64,000 bases of DNA, from positions 62,001-126,000 of the forward strand of contig NZ_LT222319.1 of assembly GCF_900074915.1 (NCBI RefSeq), in the 5' to 3' direction. Made by a program: the position numbers and the translations under genes. The stretch is from Pseudomonas cerasi. GTDB lineage: Bacteria; Pseudomonadota; Gammaproteobacteria; Pseudomonadales; Pseudomonadaceae. Positions within the stretch are counted from its first letter, which is position 1, and the number at the start of each line of letters is the position of its first letter. Shown one piece after another: positions 27,548 to 37,795 of this stretch. The notes under the pieces are model-generated. The model saw nothing but the letters and a program-made list of their open reading frames with translations. It was not told where the DNA came from and did not search any database.

Positions 27548-27640
27548 TAGGCTCTGTACGAAAAGTGGCTGCGCTCGGTGATGCTTCGTTAAAAACAGGC
27601 TCGCCTGACCTTCGCTCGCCGACTTTTCGTACAGAGCCTA
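27548..27640. mobile_element. MITE-like element with perfect 19-bp terminal inverted repeats
   Basis: TAGGCTCTGTACGAAAAGT at 27548-27566 is repeated exactly in inverse at 27622-27640, giving a 93-bp element with no coding capacity. The sequence context is CTAG at the left end and CTAA at the right, consistent with a YTAR target as used by some IS5-family elements (inference). It lies in the leader of the Na/Pi cotransporter gene, 87 nt upstream of its start codon. No second copy was seen in the window. Confidence 0.75.
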
Positions 27641-27736
27641 AGCTTTTAGTCGGCCATGGGCCTTGGCGCCAGCATCGCACAGCGTGGATTTCATTGAAAT
27701 AAAAGTGTCATAAATCAGTGTCTCATTCGTACCTCG

Positions 27737-28176
27737 CGTTCCTCATACTCTAGCGCGGGGATGCCCTCCGTGACACTCTGCGCTACGCCGCACACCCAGG
27801 AGAGGACGCAGAGCGTCCAGAACGGAATACCCACGCGGAGCATGGGCACGATGGTGTCCCTGAGAGCACCTGTCGTTCCTCATACTTTAGCGCGGGAATG
27901 CTCTTCGTGACGCTCTGCGTCATGGATTTACGTCACGCCGCCTATTCAGGATCGGACGCAGAGCGTCCAGAACGGCATACCCACGCGGAGCATGGGTACG
28001 ATGGTGTTCTTGAGAGCACCTATCGTTCCTCACGCTCCAGCGTGGGAATGCTCTTCGTGACGCTCTGCGTCATGGATTTACGTCACGCCGCCTATTCAGG
28101 ATCGGACGCAGAGCGTCCAGAACGGCATACCCACGCGGAGCATGGGTACGATGGTGTCCTTGAGAGCACCTATCGC
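27737..28176. repeat. Tandem array of inverted-pair repeats, 150-bp period
   Basis: Units begin CGTTCCTCA at 27737, 27874 and 28024, with a partial at 28174. The spacings are 137, 150 and 150 bp, and the last two full units are almost identical. Each unit reads GCGTGGGAATGC hairpin, GACGCTCTGCGTC hairpin, a spacer, GGACGCAGAGCGTCC hairpin, then the reverse complement of the first module. It fills the gap between the chemoreceptor stop codon and the MITE. The 150-bp period keeps some frames open, which creates spurious repeated ORFs. Confidence 0.9.
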
Positions 28177-28225
28177 TCTCCGACGCAGAGCATCGGCACG
28201 ATGATCGTGCGCCCTTCAGCAGTCA

Positions 28226-30202
28226 TCAACGGAACCGGTCAACCTCGTGACGCAGTTCTGTAGCCAGGCCATTCAGCTCCTGGGCAGTGATGGCGAGGTT
28301 GGACATGACCTGGCGCTGTTCGCTGTTGGCCATGGCGATGCTTTGCAGGTTGCTGCTGAGCATGGTCGCGGTGCTGCTTTGTTCCTGGGTGGCGGTGGTA
28401 ATGGCGGCGAACTGGTGACCGGCCAAGCGGCTTTGCTCGTCGATCTGGGCCAGTGCGGAGGCCACTTTGGCGTTGAGCGACAGGCCTTCCTGCATCAGTG
28501 TGTTGCCCTGCTGCATGGTGCTGATGGCGTTGCCGGTTTCTTGCTGGATGCTGGCGATCATGCCGGAAATCTCATCGGTGGCTTCACGGGTGCGCGAGGC
28601 CAGGCTGCGGACTTCGTCAGCCACCACGGCAAAGCCGCGACCCTGCTCACCGGCGCGTGCGGCCTCGATGGCAGCGTTGAGCGCGAGCAGGTTGGTCTGG
28701 TCGGCAATCGAGGTAATCACCCCGACGATGCTGCCGATTTCCTGCGAGCGCTGACCCAGCGTGTCGATGACTTTCGCGGTGCTGCTCAGCGAAGTGGCGA
28801 TCTGTTGCAGCGACGAAGATGCCTCTTCCATCGAAGTACGACCAATGCGTGTCTGCTGGGCATTTTCCTGTGCCAGTCGTTCGGTATTGCCCATGTTGTC
28901 GGCGATGTTCATCGACGTGGCGCTGAACTCTTCGACCGCACCGGCCATGCTGGTGATCTCGCCGGATTGCTGCTCCATGCCCTCGAACGCACCGCCCGAC
29001 AGGCCGGACAATGCGTTGGCGCGGGTGCTGACTTCCTGCGCCGCAGTACGGATATGCGCGACCATCGATGACAACGCTTCGCTCATCTTGTTGAAGCTAC
29101 CCGACAACTGCCCGATCTCGTCATTGCTGGTCACATTCAGGCGTACGCTGAGGTCGCCTGCACCCAGTGCGTCGGCCTGGCGTACCAGTTCGGACAGTGG
29201 ACGCAGCTTGCTGCGCAACAGCCAGATGGCACTGATCACCGCGATCAGCATGGCCAGCAGACTGCCGATCGCCAGTTGCGTGCCAACGTGCCAGGTCACT
29301 TCACTGATTTCCTTGCGCGGCATGCTGGCGATGACGGTCCAGGGGCCGCCAGCGAACGGCTGGCCGACGCTGTAATAGTTGTCATCACCGTCATCCCAGA
29401 ACTGCGCCTTGCCCGGTTTGCTGGCAAGGTCGGCAACGGACTTGGCGGCACCGTCCAGGGATTTGACGCCTGCCGGTGGCACCAGCCAGGTGCCCTTGTC
29501 GTCGAGCAGCGCCAGCGAGCCGGTAGAGCCGATACGGAAGCTCTTGAGGTTATCGAACTGGGTCTTCTGTGCATCGGTGTAATCGAACCCTACAAACAGC
29601 GCCGCAATGATCTTGCCGCTGCTGTCGCGAACCGGGCTGTACTGGGTCATGTAATAGCGATCGAACAACACCGCCTTGCCGACATAGCTCTGCCCGGCCA
29701 TCAGACGCTCGTAGGCTGCGCCCTTGCGATCCAGTACCGTGCCGATGGCGCGCGTGCCATCCTGCTTGCTCAGGGAGGTGCTGATACGGATGAAGTCGTC
29801 GCCGCTGCGCACGAAAATGGTTGCCACACCTGCGGTCATCGAGCGGAATTCGTCGACTTCGGTAAAGTCGTTGTTCAGCACGGCATCACGCAGGAACAGG
29901 CCTGGCGTGGACGTGCCCGCCACCGTGACCGGCTTGTCGGGTTGCAGGCTCAGGCCATCGGCGAAGCGTTTTTCGAACAGTCCACTCAGGCGCTGAGTGC
30001 TGTCGCGCAGCGTGCTGTGGAAGGTGTTGAGCTGGTCAGCGAGGAGCCTGGCTTCACTCGACATGTGCTCTTCACGAATGACCAGGTTGGACGCGTCCAG
30101 AGACCTCAACGCGAACAGGGTACTACCACTGATAACCACCGCCAGGATCACGGCCAGAGCAATACCAAGTTGCGAAGCAATTCGGGTACGAGGCTTGGAC
30201 AT
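28226..30202 (-). CDS. Methyl-accepting chemotaxis protein with dCache-type sensor
   Basis: 658 residues: membrane helix 1 (about 12-32), a large periplasmic double-Cache-like region (about 40-305), membrane helix 2 (about 310-332), a HAMP domain (to about 385) and the MCP signalling coiled coil. The conserved hairpin tip [20 protein letters not shown] is present. The ligand-binding pocket contains [14 protein letters not shown] and [15 protein letters not shown], but the ligand cannot be predicted. It would signal through CheA/CheW at the cell pole. Single-gene unit; a repeat array abuts its stop codon. Confidence 0.92.
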   Translation of the reverse strand: MSKPRTRIASQLGIALAVILAVVISGSTLFALRSLDASNLVIREEHMSSEARLLADQLNTFHSTLRDSTQRLSGLFEKRFADGLSLQPDKPVTVAGTSTPGLFLRDAVLNNDFTEVDEFRSMTAGVATIFVRSGDDFIRISTSLSKQDGTRAIGTVLDRKGAAYERLMAGQSYVGKAVLFDRYYMTQYSPVRDSSGKIIAALFVGFDYTDAQKTQFDNLKSFRIGSTGSLALLDDKGTWLVPPAGVKSLDGAAKSVADLASKPGKAQFWDDGDDNYYSVGQPFAGGPWTVIASMPRKEISEVTWHVGTQLAIGSLLAMLIAVISAIWLLRSKLRPLSELVRQADALGAGDLSVRLNVTSNDEIGQLSGSFNKMSEALSSMVAHIRTAAQEVSTRANALSGLSGGAFEGMEQQSGEITSMAGAVEEFSATSMNIADNMGNTERLAQENAQQTRIGRTSMEEASSSLQQIATSLSSTAKVIDTLGQRSQEIGSIVGVITSIADQTNLLALNAAIEAARAGEQGRGFAVVADEVRSLASRTREATDEISGMIASIQQETGNAISTMQQGNTLMQEGLSLNAKVASALAQIDEQSRLAGHQFAAITTATQEQSSTATMLSSNLQSIAMANSEQRQVMSNLAITAQELNGLATELRHEVDRFR

Positions 30203-30387
30203 AGAGACTCCGTGCCGAATGATTGGAGTTGCCGGGTCCGTGGCTTATCATTCAGCTGATAGATTTAGTTGGTGTTTTACGCCGTTTGAACGAGCAATCG
30301 CTAAGCAATGCTTCGGCCATCAAGGTCGTTACTTGAGAGCGGAGCGAGACATTAACAAATGATGGCAGTTCAATACTAAACTAAATT

Positions 30388-31308
30388 TTAATAGAGTACT
30401 TCAACTAATGGCAACTTCATGGCGCCCACCTCCGCCTTGAGAAAATCGCTGAGGCGTCGCAACCGCTCTGCGCCGGGCCTTGTACGCGGCCAGACCAGAT
30501 AATAGTTTTCGCCACTGAACACCGCCGTGCGCCACGGCAGACTCAGACGGGCCTGCGCCACGTCCTCGGCGACCATCAGCAGATCACCCATCGACACACC
30601 GTAGCCGCGTGCGGCGGCAATCATTCCCAGCTCGAGGGTGTCGAATACTTGCCCGCCTTTGAGCGACACCTTATCGGCCAGACCCATGCGGTTCAACCAG
30701 GTGCGCCAGTCACGACGGTCAGGAGTGGGGTGCAGCAACTCAGCCTTTGCCAGCCGCTCCACGTCCCATGGCGGGTCCTGCAACAACGTGGGGGCGCCGA
30801 CCGGAATCAGCAACTCGGGAAACAATAATGTGGCGTCCCAGTCCGACGGGAAATGACCCTGGCTGAGCAGAATCGCGCAGTCAAAAGGCTCCTGGGTAAA
30901 GTCCACCGCATCGATTTCCATCCACGCGCTGGTCAGTTGCACTTCGTTGCCCACCTGCAGGTGACGGAAACGGCTGAGCCGCGCGAGCAGCCAGCGCATG
31001 GTCAGGGTCGACGGGGCTTTCATGCGCAGAATGCCCTCCTCGGTCTGCAAGGTGCTGCAGGCGCGTTCCAGTGCCAGGAACCCATCGCGCACACCGGGCA
31101 ACAGCGCGCGTGCCGATTCGGTGAGCTGCAAGTTACGCCCGTTACGCTGAAACAAGCGGCAGGCAAAGTGCTCTTCCAGCGTACGAATATGACGGCTTAC
31201 TGCACTTTGGGTGATCGAAAGTTCCTCGGCTGCGCGGGTAAACGAGGTATGCCGCGCAGCCGCTTCAAAAGCCCTTAGTGCATAAAGAGGGGGGAGACTG
31301 CGAGGCAT
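30388..31308 (-). CDS. LysR-family transcriptional regulator (GcvA-like)
   Basis: 306 residues. An N-terminal winged helix-turn-helix (MPRSLPPLYALRAFEAAARH, with AAEELSITQSAVSRHIRTLE) is followed by a substrate-binding domain of GcvA type. It is divergent from the MATE efflux gene, with 165 nt between start codons, the layout expected of a LysR regulator and its target; control of the MATE gene is an inference. A similar LysR-MATE pair lies upstream of rep in P. aeruginosa, as I recall. Confidence 0.9.
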   Translation of the reverse strand: MPRSLPPLYALRAFEAAARHTSFTRAAEELSITQSAVSRHIRTLEEHFACRLFQRNGRNLQLTESARALLPGVRDGFLALERACSTLQTEEGILRMKAPSTLTMRWLLARLSRFRHLQVGNEVQLTSAWMEIDAVDFTQEPFDCAILLSQGHFPSDWDATLLFPELLIPVGAPTLLQDPPWDVERLAKAELLHPTPDRRDWRTWLNRMGLADKVSLKGGQVFDTLELGMIAAARGYGVSMGDLLMVAEDVAQARLSLPWRTAVFSGENYYLVWPRTRPGAERLRRLSDFLKAEVGAMKLPLVEVLY

Positions 31309-31473
31309 GGGCGCTTCCTGCGGACGATGAACGGCTACTTTACTGCAAATGCTGAAAATTGCTTCAGATGAGTTTTAGTCATGCTGAGCATCGGATTTAT
31401 CGTTTTGTGTTTAGTCGAGCAACTGCCCAGAATACGTCGCTCAATCGTCCCTTTGCCGTAGAGCACCGTCACC

Positions 31474-32856
31474 ATGCAGCCGTCCGCCCTCAAAGAACTC
31501 TGGATCATCCTGCGCCTGGCGGGGCCGCTGATTGCGTCACAGATGGCGCACATGCTGATGGTCTTCACCGACACCGTGATGATGGGCAAGATCGGACCGG
31601 AGGCCTTGGCGGGCGGTGGTCTGGGCGCTGCCACGTACAGCTTTGTGTCGTTCTTTTGCGTCGGCGTGATGGCCGCAGTCGGTACGCTGGTCTCGATCCG
31701 TCACGGTGCTGGGGACGCTGAAGGCGCGACCCGTCTGACCCAGGCCGGTCTGTGGCTGGCCTGGGGCATGGCGCTGGTTGCCGCGCTGTTGCTGTGGAAC
31801 CTCGAACCCATCCTGTTGCAGTTCGGTCAGGCCGAAGCCAACGTGGATATGGCGGCTCAATTTCTGATCACCCTGCCCTTCGCCCTGCCCGGCCTGCTCA
31901 GCTTCATGGCATTGCGCGGCTTCACCAGCGCACTGGGTCGAGCGGGGCCGGTGATGACCATCAGCCTGGCCGGTGCGGCAGCGAACTTCGTGCTCAATTA
32001 CGCATTGATCCATCAATGGCTGGGGCTGCCCAACCTCGGGCTGATGGGGATCGGGCTGGTCACCGCGATCGTCACCAACTGCATGGCCCTGGCCCTGGCG
32101 CTGCATATCAGGTGGCATCCGGCTTACGCGGCGTACCCAATCAGAAAGGGGCTTTCGAAACTGTCGCGCAGTCACCTGGGCGAGCTGTGGCGGCTCGGTC
32201 TGCCGATTGGCGGCACCTATGCAGTGGAAGTCGGCCTGTTCACCTTTGCCGCGTTCTGCATGGGCGCGATGGGCAGCACGCAGATGGCGGCGCACCAGAT
32301 CGCCCTGCAGACGGTGTCCATGGCGTTCATGGTACCGGTGGGGATGTCCTATGCGGTCACCATGCGTATCGGCCAGCATTATGGCGCGGGCAACCTGGTA
32401 ATGGTGCGCATGGCCGGTCGTCTGGGCATCGGTTTTGGCGGCTGTGTGATGCTGATGTTCGGGCTGCTGTTCTGGCTGGCACCGCATCTGGTCATCGGTC
32501 TGTTTCTGGATATCAACGACCCGGCGTTTGCCGAGATCGTCGTACTGGCGGCAAAACTGCTGGCCATTGCCGCCCTGTTCGAGTTCTTCGACGGCACCCA
32601 GACCATTGCCATGGGCGCCATTCGTGGGCTCAAGGATGCACGCACCACCTTCCTGATCGGCCTGGGTTGCTACTGGCTGATCGCCGCGCCTGCCGCGTGG
32701 TTGCTCGGTTTCTCTACCGATGCCGGCGCTTCGGGCGTGTGGTGGGGGCTGGCGCTGGGCCTGTTCTGCTCGGCCGTGGCGCTGACCTACGCGTTCGAAT
32801 GGAAGACGGCTCGGCTGTTGCGTCGGGACGCGGCCGGGGTCGCGGTGCCGGGCTGA
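31474..32856 (+). CDS. norM: MATE-family (NorM-like) efflux pump
   Basis: 460 residues with twelve predicted membrane helices in two MatE halves (about 10-225 and 235-450). The N-terminal GPLIASQMAHMLMVFTDTVM segment and QMAAHQIALQ in the second half are hallmarks. NorM pumps expel cationic drugs and dyes in exchange for Na+ or H+. Divergent LysR regulator upstream. It is convergent with the GGDEF/EAL gene, with only 12 nt between the stop codons and a hairpin across the junction. Confidence 0.88.
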   Translation: MQPSALKELWIILRLAGPLIASQMAHMLMVFTDTVMMGKIGPEALAGGGLGAATYSFVSFFCVGVMAAVGTLVSIRHGAGDAEGATRLTQAGLWLAWGMALVAALLLWNLEPILLQFGQAEANVDMAAQFLITLPFALPGLLSFMALRGFTSALGRAGPVMTISLAGAAANFVLNYALIHQWLGLPNLGLMGIGLVTAIVTNCMALALALHIRWHPAYAAYPIRKGLSKLSRSHLGELWRLGLPIGGTYAVEVGLFTFAAFCMGAMGSTQMAAHQIALQTVSMAFMVPVGMSYAVTMRIGQHYGAGNLVMVRMAGRLGIGFGGCVMLMFGLLFWLAPHLVIGLFLDINDPAFAEIVVLAAKLLAIAALFEFFDGTQTIAMGAIRGLKDARTTFLIGLGCYWLIAAPAAWLLGFSTDAGASGVWWGLALGLFCSAVALTYAFEWKTARLLRRDAAGVAVPG

Positions 32857-32879
32857 TCCGGCGCACCGTCACCCGGATC
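32855..32879. terminator. Hairpin across the norM / GGDEF-EAL junction
   Basis: A perfect 7-bp stem, GATCCGG/CCGGATC, with an 11-nt loop spans both stop codons of the convergent genes. No T tract is seen on either side; a role as a bidirectional terminator is inferred from position only. Confidence 0.45.
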
Positions 32880-34533
32880 TGGATGTATCTGCGTGCACGG
32901 CTTGCGAGCGCAGATAGGTCACCAGTTCTTCCACCGGCAGCGGCCTGCTGATCAGATAGCCTTGCACCTGATTGCAGCCGAAACTGCGCAGCAACTCCAG
33001 TTGCCCGGCGGTTTCCACACCTTCGGCGACTACTTCCAGGTTCAGGTTGTGCGCCAGATTGATCATGGCGTTGACCAGCTTGCGGTTCTCTTCGCGTAAC
33101 TCCATCTGCGCGACAAAGCCCATGTCGATCTTGAGCAGCGCGATGGGCAGGCTGTTGAGGTGCATGAACGACGAATAGCCGGTGCCGAAATCATCCAGCG
33201 AAAAGCGCACGCCCAGTTGCCGCAATGCGTCCATGGTCTGCCGGACTTGGTCGCTGCGCCGCATGACGGCGGTTTCGGTCAGTTCGAATTCCAGCCAGCG
33301 CGCGTCGACATCGTGTTCCGCGATGAGGCGATTCAAGGTCGGCAGCAGCTGGCTGTCCTGAAACTGCCGGAACGACAGATTGATCGCCATGTGCAGTGGG
33401 GCAAAGCCTTGTTCGCGCAGGGCCTGCATGTCACGCAGTGCGCGGAAGATGACCCAGTAGCCGAGCGGCACGATCAGGCCGCTTTGCTCGGCCAGTGGCA
33501 CGAATTCGCTGGGCGGCAGCAGCCCGCGTTCCTGATGGCGCCAGCGCACCAGCGCTTCCAGGCCGACAATACGCCCGCTGTCCAGGCACAGGCGCGGCTG
33601 GTAATGAAGTTCCAGCTCATCGCGGCGCAAGGCGCGTCGCAGTTCACCTTCCAGATCGGCGAGGCTGCGGGCGTTGCGGTTGATGCGCTCGTCGAACAGG
33701 TGATAGGTACAGCCCTGCATGCTCTTGGCCTGACGCATGGCGATATGCGCATGCCACATCAGCGGGTCGGCTTCGGGCTGGGCTTGCGAATGCGCAATGC
33801 CCAGGCTGCAACCCAGCAGCAGGCTTTCGCCATCGACCCAATAGGGCTCGGCCAGCACGTCAGTGATACGTTCGGCCATTTGCAGGGCACGTTCGGGGGT
33901 TGCTCGGGTGTCAATCAACAGGGCGAATTCGTCGCCCCCCAGGCGGGCGATCTGATCACCGGCATCGAGCTGGTTTTTCAAGCGCGCCACGACTTGCAGG
34001 ATCAGCCGGTCACCGGCCTGATGCCCCAGTGCATCGTTGGCGCGGCGAAAATTGTCCATGTCCAGATGCCCCAGCGCCACGCTGCCGCCTTCGCTCAAGC
34101 GCGCCGAGAGCAGCGCCTGAAATCCCTGGCGGTTGGCGATGCCGGTCAACGGGTCTTGGCCGACCAGGCGTCGCAGGCTGTCTTCCAGGCGACTGCGCTC
34201 GTGGACATAGCGCAGGCAGCGCCGAAGCGTGTCACCGGTCAAGGCATCGCGCACCAGCCAGTCACTGACGCCGGTCGGTCCGACCAATGGTTCGGTCTCG
34301 AGCAGCACCACGGTAGGCAACAGGCAGGCCCCGGTCCTGGGCTGCAGATCAGGGGTGGTCAGCAGCACGGTATTGCGCTCGTTAGCATATCGGGCGCTGA
34401 AAACGTTCCAGTTCGCGCCATGCAGAAGTATCACGTTGCTTCCCGGCGCAGTGAGGCAGCCGCTAAGCAGCGCCTGCCAGAAGGGCTCGTGCGCCAATAA
34501 CAGCAATCGCAAGGGTTCGACAGGTGTAGGCAA
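32869..34533 (-). CDS. GGDEF/EAL cyclic-di-GMP enzyme with degenerate N-terminal receiver-like domain
   Basis: 554 residues. Residues 1-115 look like a receiver-type alpha/beta domain without a clear phosphoacceptor. The GGDEF domain (about 125-285) has intact GGDEF at 199-203 but no RxxD inhibitory site at the usual five-residue spacing. The EAL domain (about 295-545) keeps the catalytic set: EALVRW, NLS, ELTETAVM, DDFGTGYSS, LKID, AEGVET and QGY. It should hydrolyse cyclic di-GMP and might also make it. Its position between norM and rep matches the P. aeruginosa PDE ProE as I recall it (inference). Cytoplasmic; no membrane helix. Confidence 0.9.
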   Translation of the reverse strand: MPTPVEPLRLLLLAHEPFWQALLSGCLTAPGSNVILLHGANWNVFSARYANERNTVLLTTPDLQPRTGACLLPTVVLLETEPLVGPTGVSDWLVRDALTGDTLRRCLRYVHERSRLEDSLRRLVGQDPLTGIANRQGFQALLSARLSEGGSVALGHLDMDNFRRANDALGHQAGDRLILQVVARLKNQLDAGDQIARLGGDEFALLIDTRATPERALQMAERITDVLAEPYWVDGESLLLGCSLGIAHSQAQPEADPLMWHAHIAMRQAKSMQGCTYHLFDERINRNARSLADLEGELRRALRRDELELHYQPRLCLDSGRIVGLEALVRWRHQERGLLPPSEFVPLAEQSGLIVPLGYWVIFRALRDMQALREQGFAPLHMAINLSFRQFQDSQLLPTLNRLIAEHDVDARWLEFELTETAVMRRSDQVRQTMDALRQLGVRFSLDDFGTGYSSFMHLNSLPIALLKIDMGFVAQMELREENRKLVNAMINLAHNLNLEVVAEGVETAGQLELLRSFGCNQVQGYLISRPLPVEELVTYLRSQAVHADTSRSG

Positions 34534-34737
34534 TCTAACTTCCTAAGTGCAAAGGAAAAACCGGTGGCCGCACTCTCGCAGGAGCGCGACAAATACACGT
34601 ATCGCGCGTCGCGGCGCAAATGTAACAAAAACAGAAGAATTAGATAGCTGTCACTGTCCGACGACGATGAGCACTGCACAAAACCGTGGGCCTGTTAAAA
34701 TGCCCGACCTTTTTTGCAGACGACTCTTCATATCGCC

Positions 34738-36747
34738 ATGTCCCGACTCAATCCCCGGCAGCAGGAAGCCGTGAACTACGTCGGCGGCCCTCTTTTGGTG
34801 CTCGCCGGTGCCGGTTCCGGCAAGACCAGCGTGATCACCCGCAAGATCGCGCATCTGATCCAGAACTGCGGTATTCGTGCCCAGTACATTGTCGCCATGA
34901 CCTTCACCAACAAGGCCGCGCGCGAGATGAAAGAGCGGGTCGGCACGCTGCTCAGAGGCGGCGAAGGACGTGGCCTGACGGTTTCGACCTTCCACAACCT
35001 GGGTCTGAACATCATCCGCAAGGAGCACACGCGGCTGGGCTACAAACCGGGCTTCTCGATCTTTGACGAGACCGACGTCAAGGCGCTGATGACCGACATC
35101 ATGCAGAAAGAGTATTCCGGCGACGACGGCGTCGACGAAATCAAGAACATGATCGGCTCATGGAAAAACGACCTGATCCTGCCCGCCGAGGCGCTGGAAA
35201 ACGCCCGCAACCCCAAGGAACAGACTGCCGCCATCGTCTACACCCACTATCAGCGCACGCTCAAGGCGTACAACGCGGTGGACTTCGACGATCTGATTCT
35301 GTTGCCGGTCAAGCTGTTCCAGGAACACGCCGACATCCTGGAAAAATGGCAGAACAAGGTGCGTTACCTGCTGGTGGACGAATATCAGGACACCAACGCC
35401 AGCCAGTACCTGCTGGTGAAGCTGCTGATCGGTACACGCCATCAGTTCACCGTGGTGGGCGACGACGACCAGTCGATCTACGCCTGGCGTGGTGCGCGGC
35501 CGGAAAACCTGATGCTGCTCAAGGACGACTACCCGTCGTTGAAAGTGGTCATGCTGGAGCAGAATTACCGTTCCACCAGCCGTATTCTGCGTTGCGCCAA
35601 CGTGCTGATCTCCAACAACCCGCACGCCTTCGAAAAACAACTGTGGTCCGAGATGGGCCACGGCGACGAGATCCGCGTGATCCGCTGCCGTAACGAAGAC
35701 GCCGAGGCCGAGCGGGTGGCCATGGAAATCCTCACCCTGCACCTGCGCACCGACCGCCCGTACAGCGATTTCGCCATCCTCTATCGCGGCAACTATCAGG
35801 CCAAGCTGATCGAGCTGAAATTGCAGCACCACCAGGTGCCGTATCGACTGTCGGGCGGCAACAGCTTCTTCGGCCGCCAGGAAGTGAAGGACTTGATGGC
35901 CTATTTCCGGCTGCTGGTGAATCCGGACGACGATAACGCCTTCCTGCGGGTGATCAACGTTCCGCGTCGCGAGATCGGCTCGACCACGCTGGAAAAGCTC
36001 GGTAACTATGCCACCGAGCGCAAAGTGTCGATGTACGCCGCCACCGACGAGATCGGCCTGGGCGAGCATCTGGACAGCCGATTCACCGACCGTTTGCAAC
36101 GCTTCAAGCGCTGGATGGACGGGGTGCGCCAGCAGTGCGCGCAGAACGATCCCATCGCCGCGCTGCGCAGCATGGTCATGGACATCGACTACGAGAACTG
36201 GCTGCGGCAGAACAGCTCCAGCGAAAAGGCTGCCGATTACCGGATGAGCAACGTCTGGTTCCTGATCGAGGCGTTGAAAAACACGCTGGAAAAGGACGAA
36301 GAAGGTGGCATGACCATCGAGGAAGCCATCGGCAAGCTGGTCCTGCGCGACATGCTCGAACGTCAGCAGGAAGAGGAGGACGGTGCCGAAGGTGTGCAGA
36401 TGATGACCTTGCACGCCTCCAAGGGGCTGGAATTCCCTTATGTGTTCATCATGGGCATGGAAGAAGAAATCCTGCCGCACCGCTCCAGCATCGAAGCTGA
36501 CACCATCGAAGAAGAGCGCCGCCTGGCCTACGTGGGCATCACCCGCGCACGGCAGACCCTGGCCTTCACCTTCGCCGCCAAGCGCAAGCAGTACGGTGAA
36601 ATCATCGACTGCGCGCCAAGCCGCTTTCTGGATGAGCTGCCCCCGGACGACCTGGCCTGGGAAGGCAATGACGACACCCCGACGGAAGTCAAAGCGGTTC
36701 GCGGCAACACTGCGCTTGCCGACATTCGCGCCATGCTGAAACGCTAG
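34738..36747 (+). CDS. rep: ATP-dependent DNA helicase Rep
   Basis: 669 residues, as for E. coli Rep (673). It is a superfamily 1A helicase with Q motif (LNPRQQEAV), Walker A GAGSGKT ending at residue 30 (K29), LLVDEYQDTN Walker B, GDDDQSIYAWRGA motif III, and TLHASKGLEFPYVF and VGITRAR near the C-terminus. Rep moves 3'-5' on DNA and helps forks pass proteins bound ahead of them. ATG 34738 (MSRLNPRQQE) is chosen; an 8-codon longer frame has no support. xpt follows after 51 nt. Confidence 0.96.
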   Translation: MSRLNPRQQEAVNYVGGPLLVLAGAGSGKTSVITRKIAHLIQNCGIRAQYIVAMTFTNKAAREMKERVGTLLRGGEGRGLTVSTFHNLGLNIIRKEHTRLGYKPGFSIFDETDVKALMTDIMQKEYSGDDGVDEIKNMIGSWKNDLILPAEALENARNPKEQTAAIVYTHYQRTLKAYNAVDFDDLILLPVKLFQEHADILEKWQNKVRYLLVDEYQDTNASQYLLVKLLIGTRHQFTVVGDDDQSIYAWRGARPENLMLLKDDYPSLKVVMLEQNYRSTSRILRCANVLISNNPHAFEKQLWSEMGHGDEIRVIRCRNEDAEAERVAMEILTLHLRTDRPYSDFAILYRGNYQAKLIELKLQHHQVPYRLSGGNSFFGRQEVKDLMAYFRLLVNPDDDNAFLRVINVPRREIGSTTLEKLGNYATERKVSMYAATDEIGLGEHLDSRFTDRLQRFKRWMDGVRQQCAQNDPIAALRSMVMDIDYENWLRQNSSSEKAADYRMSNVWFLIEALKNTLEKDEEGGMTIEEAIGKLVLRDMLERQQEEEDGAEGVQMMTLHASKGLEFPYVFIMGMEEEILPHRSSIEADTIEEERRLAYVGITRARQTLAFTFAAKRKQYGEIIDCAPSRFLDELPPDDLAWEGNDDTPTEVKAVRGNTALADIRAMLKR

Positions 36748-36762
36748 CCGACACAATATTGA

Positions 36763-37368
<606 letters not shown>

Positions 37369-37377
37369 GCCCCTCGA

Positions 37378-37795
37378 GGGCGGACGCGGAGCGTCCAGAA
37401 AGGCATGCGACGCGGAGCGCCGCACGATAGTTGCGATGATCGTTCCTCACGCTCCCGCGTGGGAATGCAGGTCTCGACGCTCTGCGTCGCCAAGAGGACG
37501 CGGAGCGTCCGGAAAGGCATGCGACGCGGAGCGCCGCACGATAGTTGTGATGATCGTTCCTCACGCTCCCGCGTGGGAATGCAGGTCTCGACGCTCTGCG
37601 TCGCCAAGAGGACGCGGAGCGTCCGGAAAGGCATGCGACGCGGAGCGCCGCACGATAGTTGTGATGATCGTTCCTCACGCTCCAGCGTGGGAATGCAGGT
37701 CTCGACGCTCTGCGTCGTCAAGAGGACGCGGAGCGTCCGGAAAGGCATACGACGCGGAGCGCCGCACGATAGTTGCAGTTATCGTTCCTCACGCT
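37378..37795. repeat. Tandem array of inverted-pair repeats, exact 114-bp period
   Basis: The marker CGTTCCTCACGCTC (last copy CGTTCCTCACGCTT) begins at 37441, 37555, 37669 and 37783, three exact 114-bp steps, preceded by one half unit. Modules are as in the 150-bp array: a GCGTGGGAATGC hairpin, GACGCTCTGCGTC, GGACGCGGAGCGTCC and an inverse first module. Units differ at only a few bases. Because 114 is divisible by 3, several frames stay open and give meaningless repeated ORFs. The array fills the gap between the convergent xpt and fisR-like genes. Confidence 0.92.

Noticed and set aside
27462..27680. N-terminal extension of the Na/Pi cotransporter
   Set aside because: The extension translates the MITE-like element; the membrane protein starts at 27461 with a good ribosome-binding site.
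27898..28263. 121-codon ORF with two identical 50-residue repeats
   Set aside because: It is only a reading of the 150-bp tandem array; the repeats are hairpin modules and no ribosome-binding site or family similarity exists.
35158..36756. 532-codon antisense frame over rep
   Set aside because: Shadow of a strongly supported helicase gene.
37378..37795. Possible CRISPR array
   Set aside because: Unit length is 114 bp with nearly identical whole units and no unique spacers; no cas genes are nearby.
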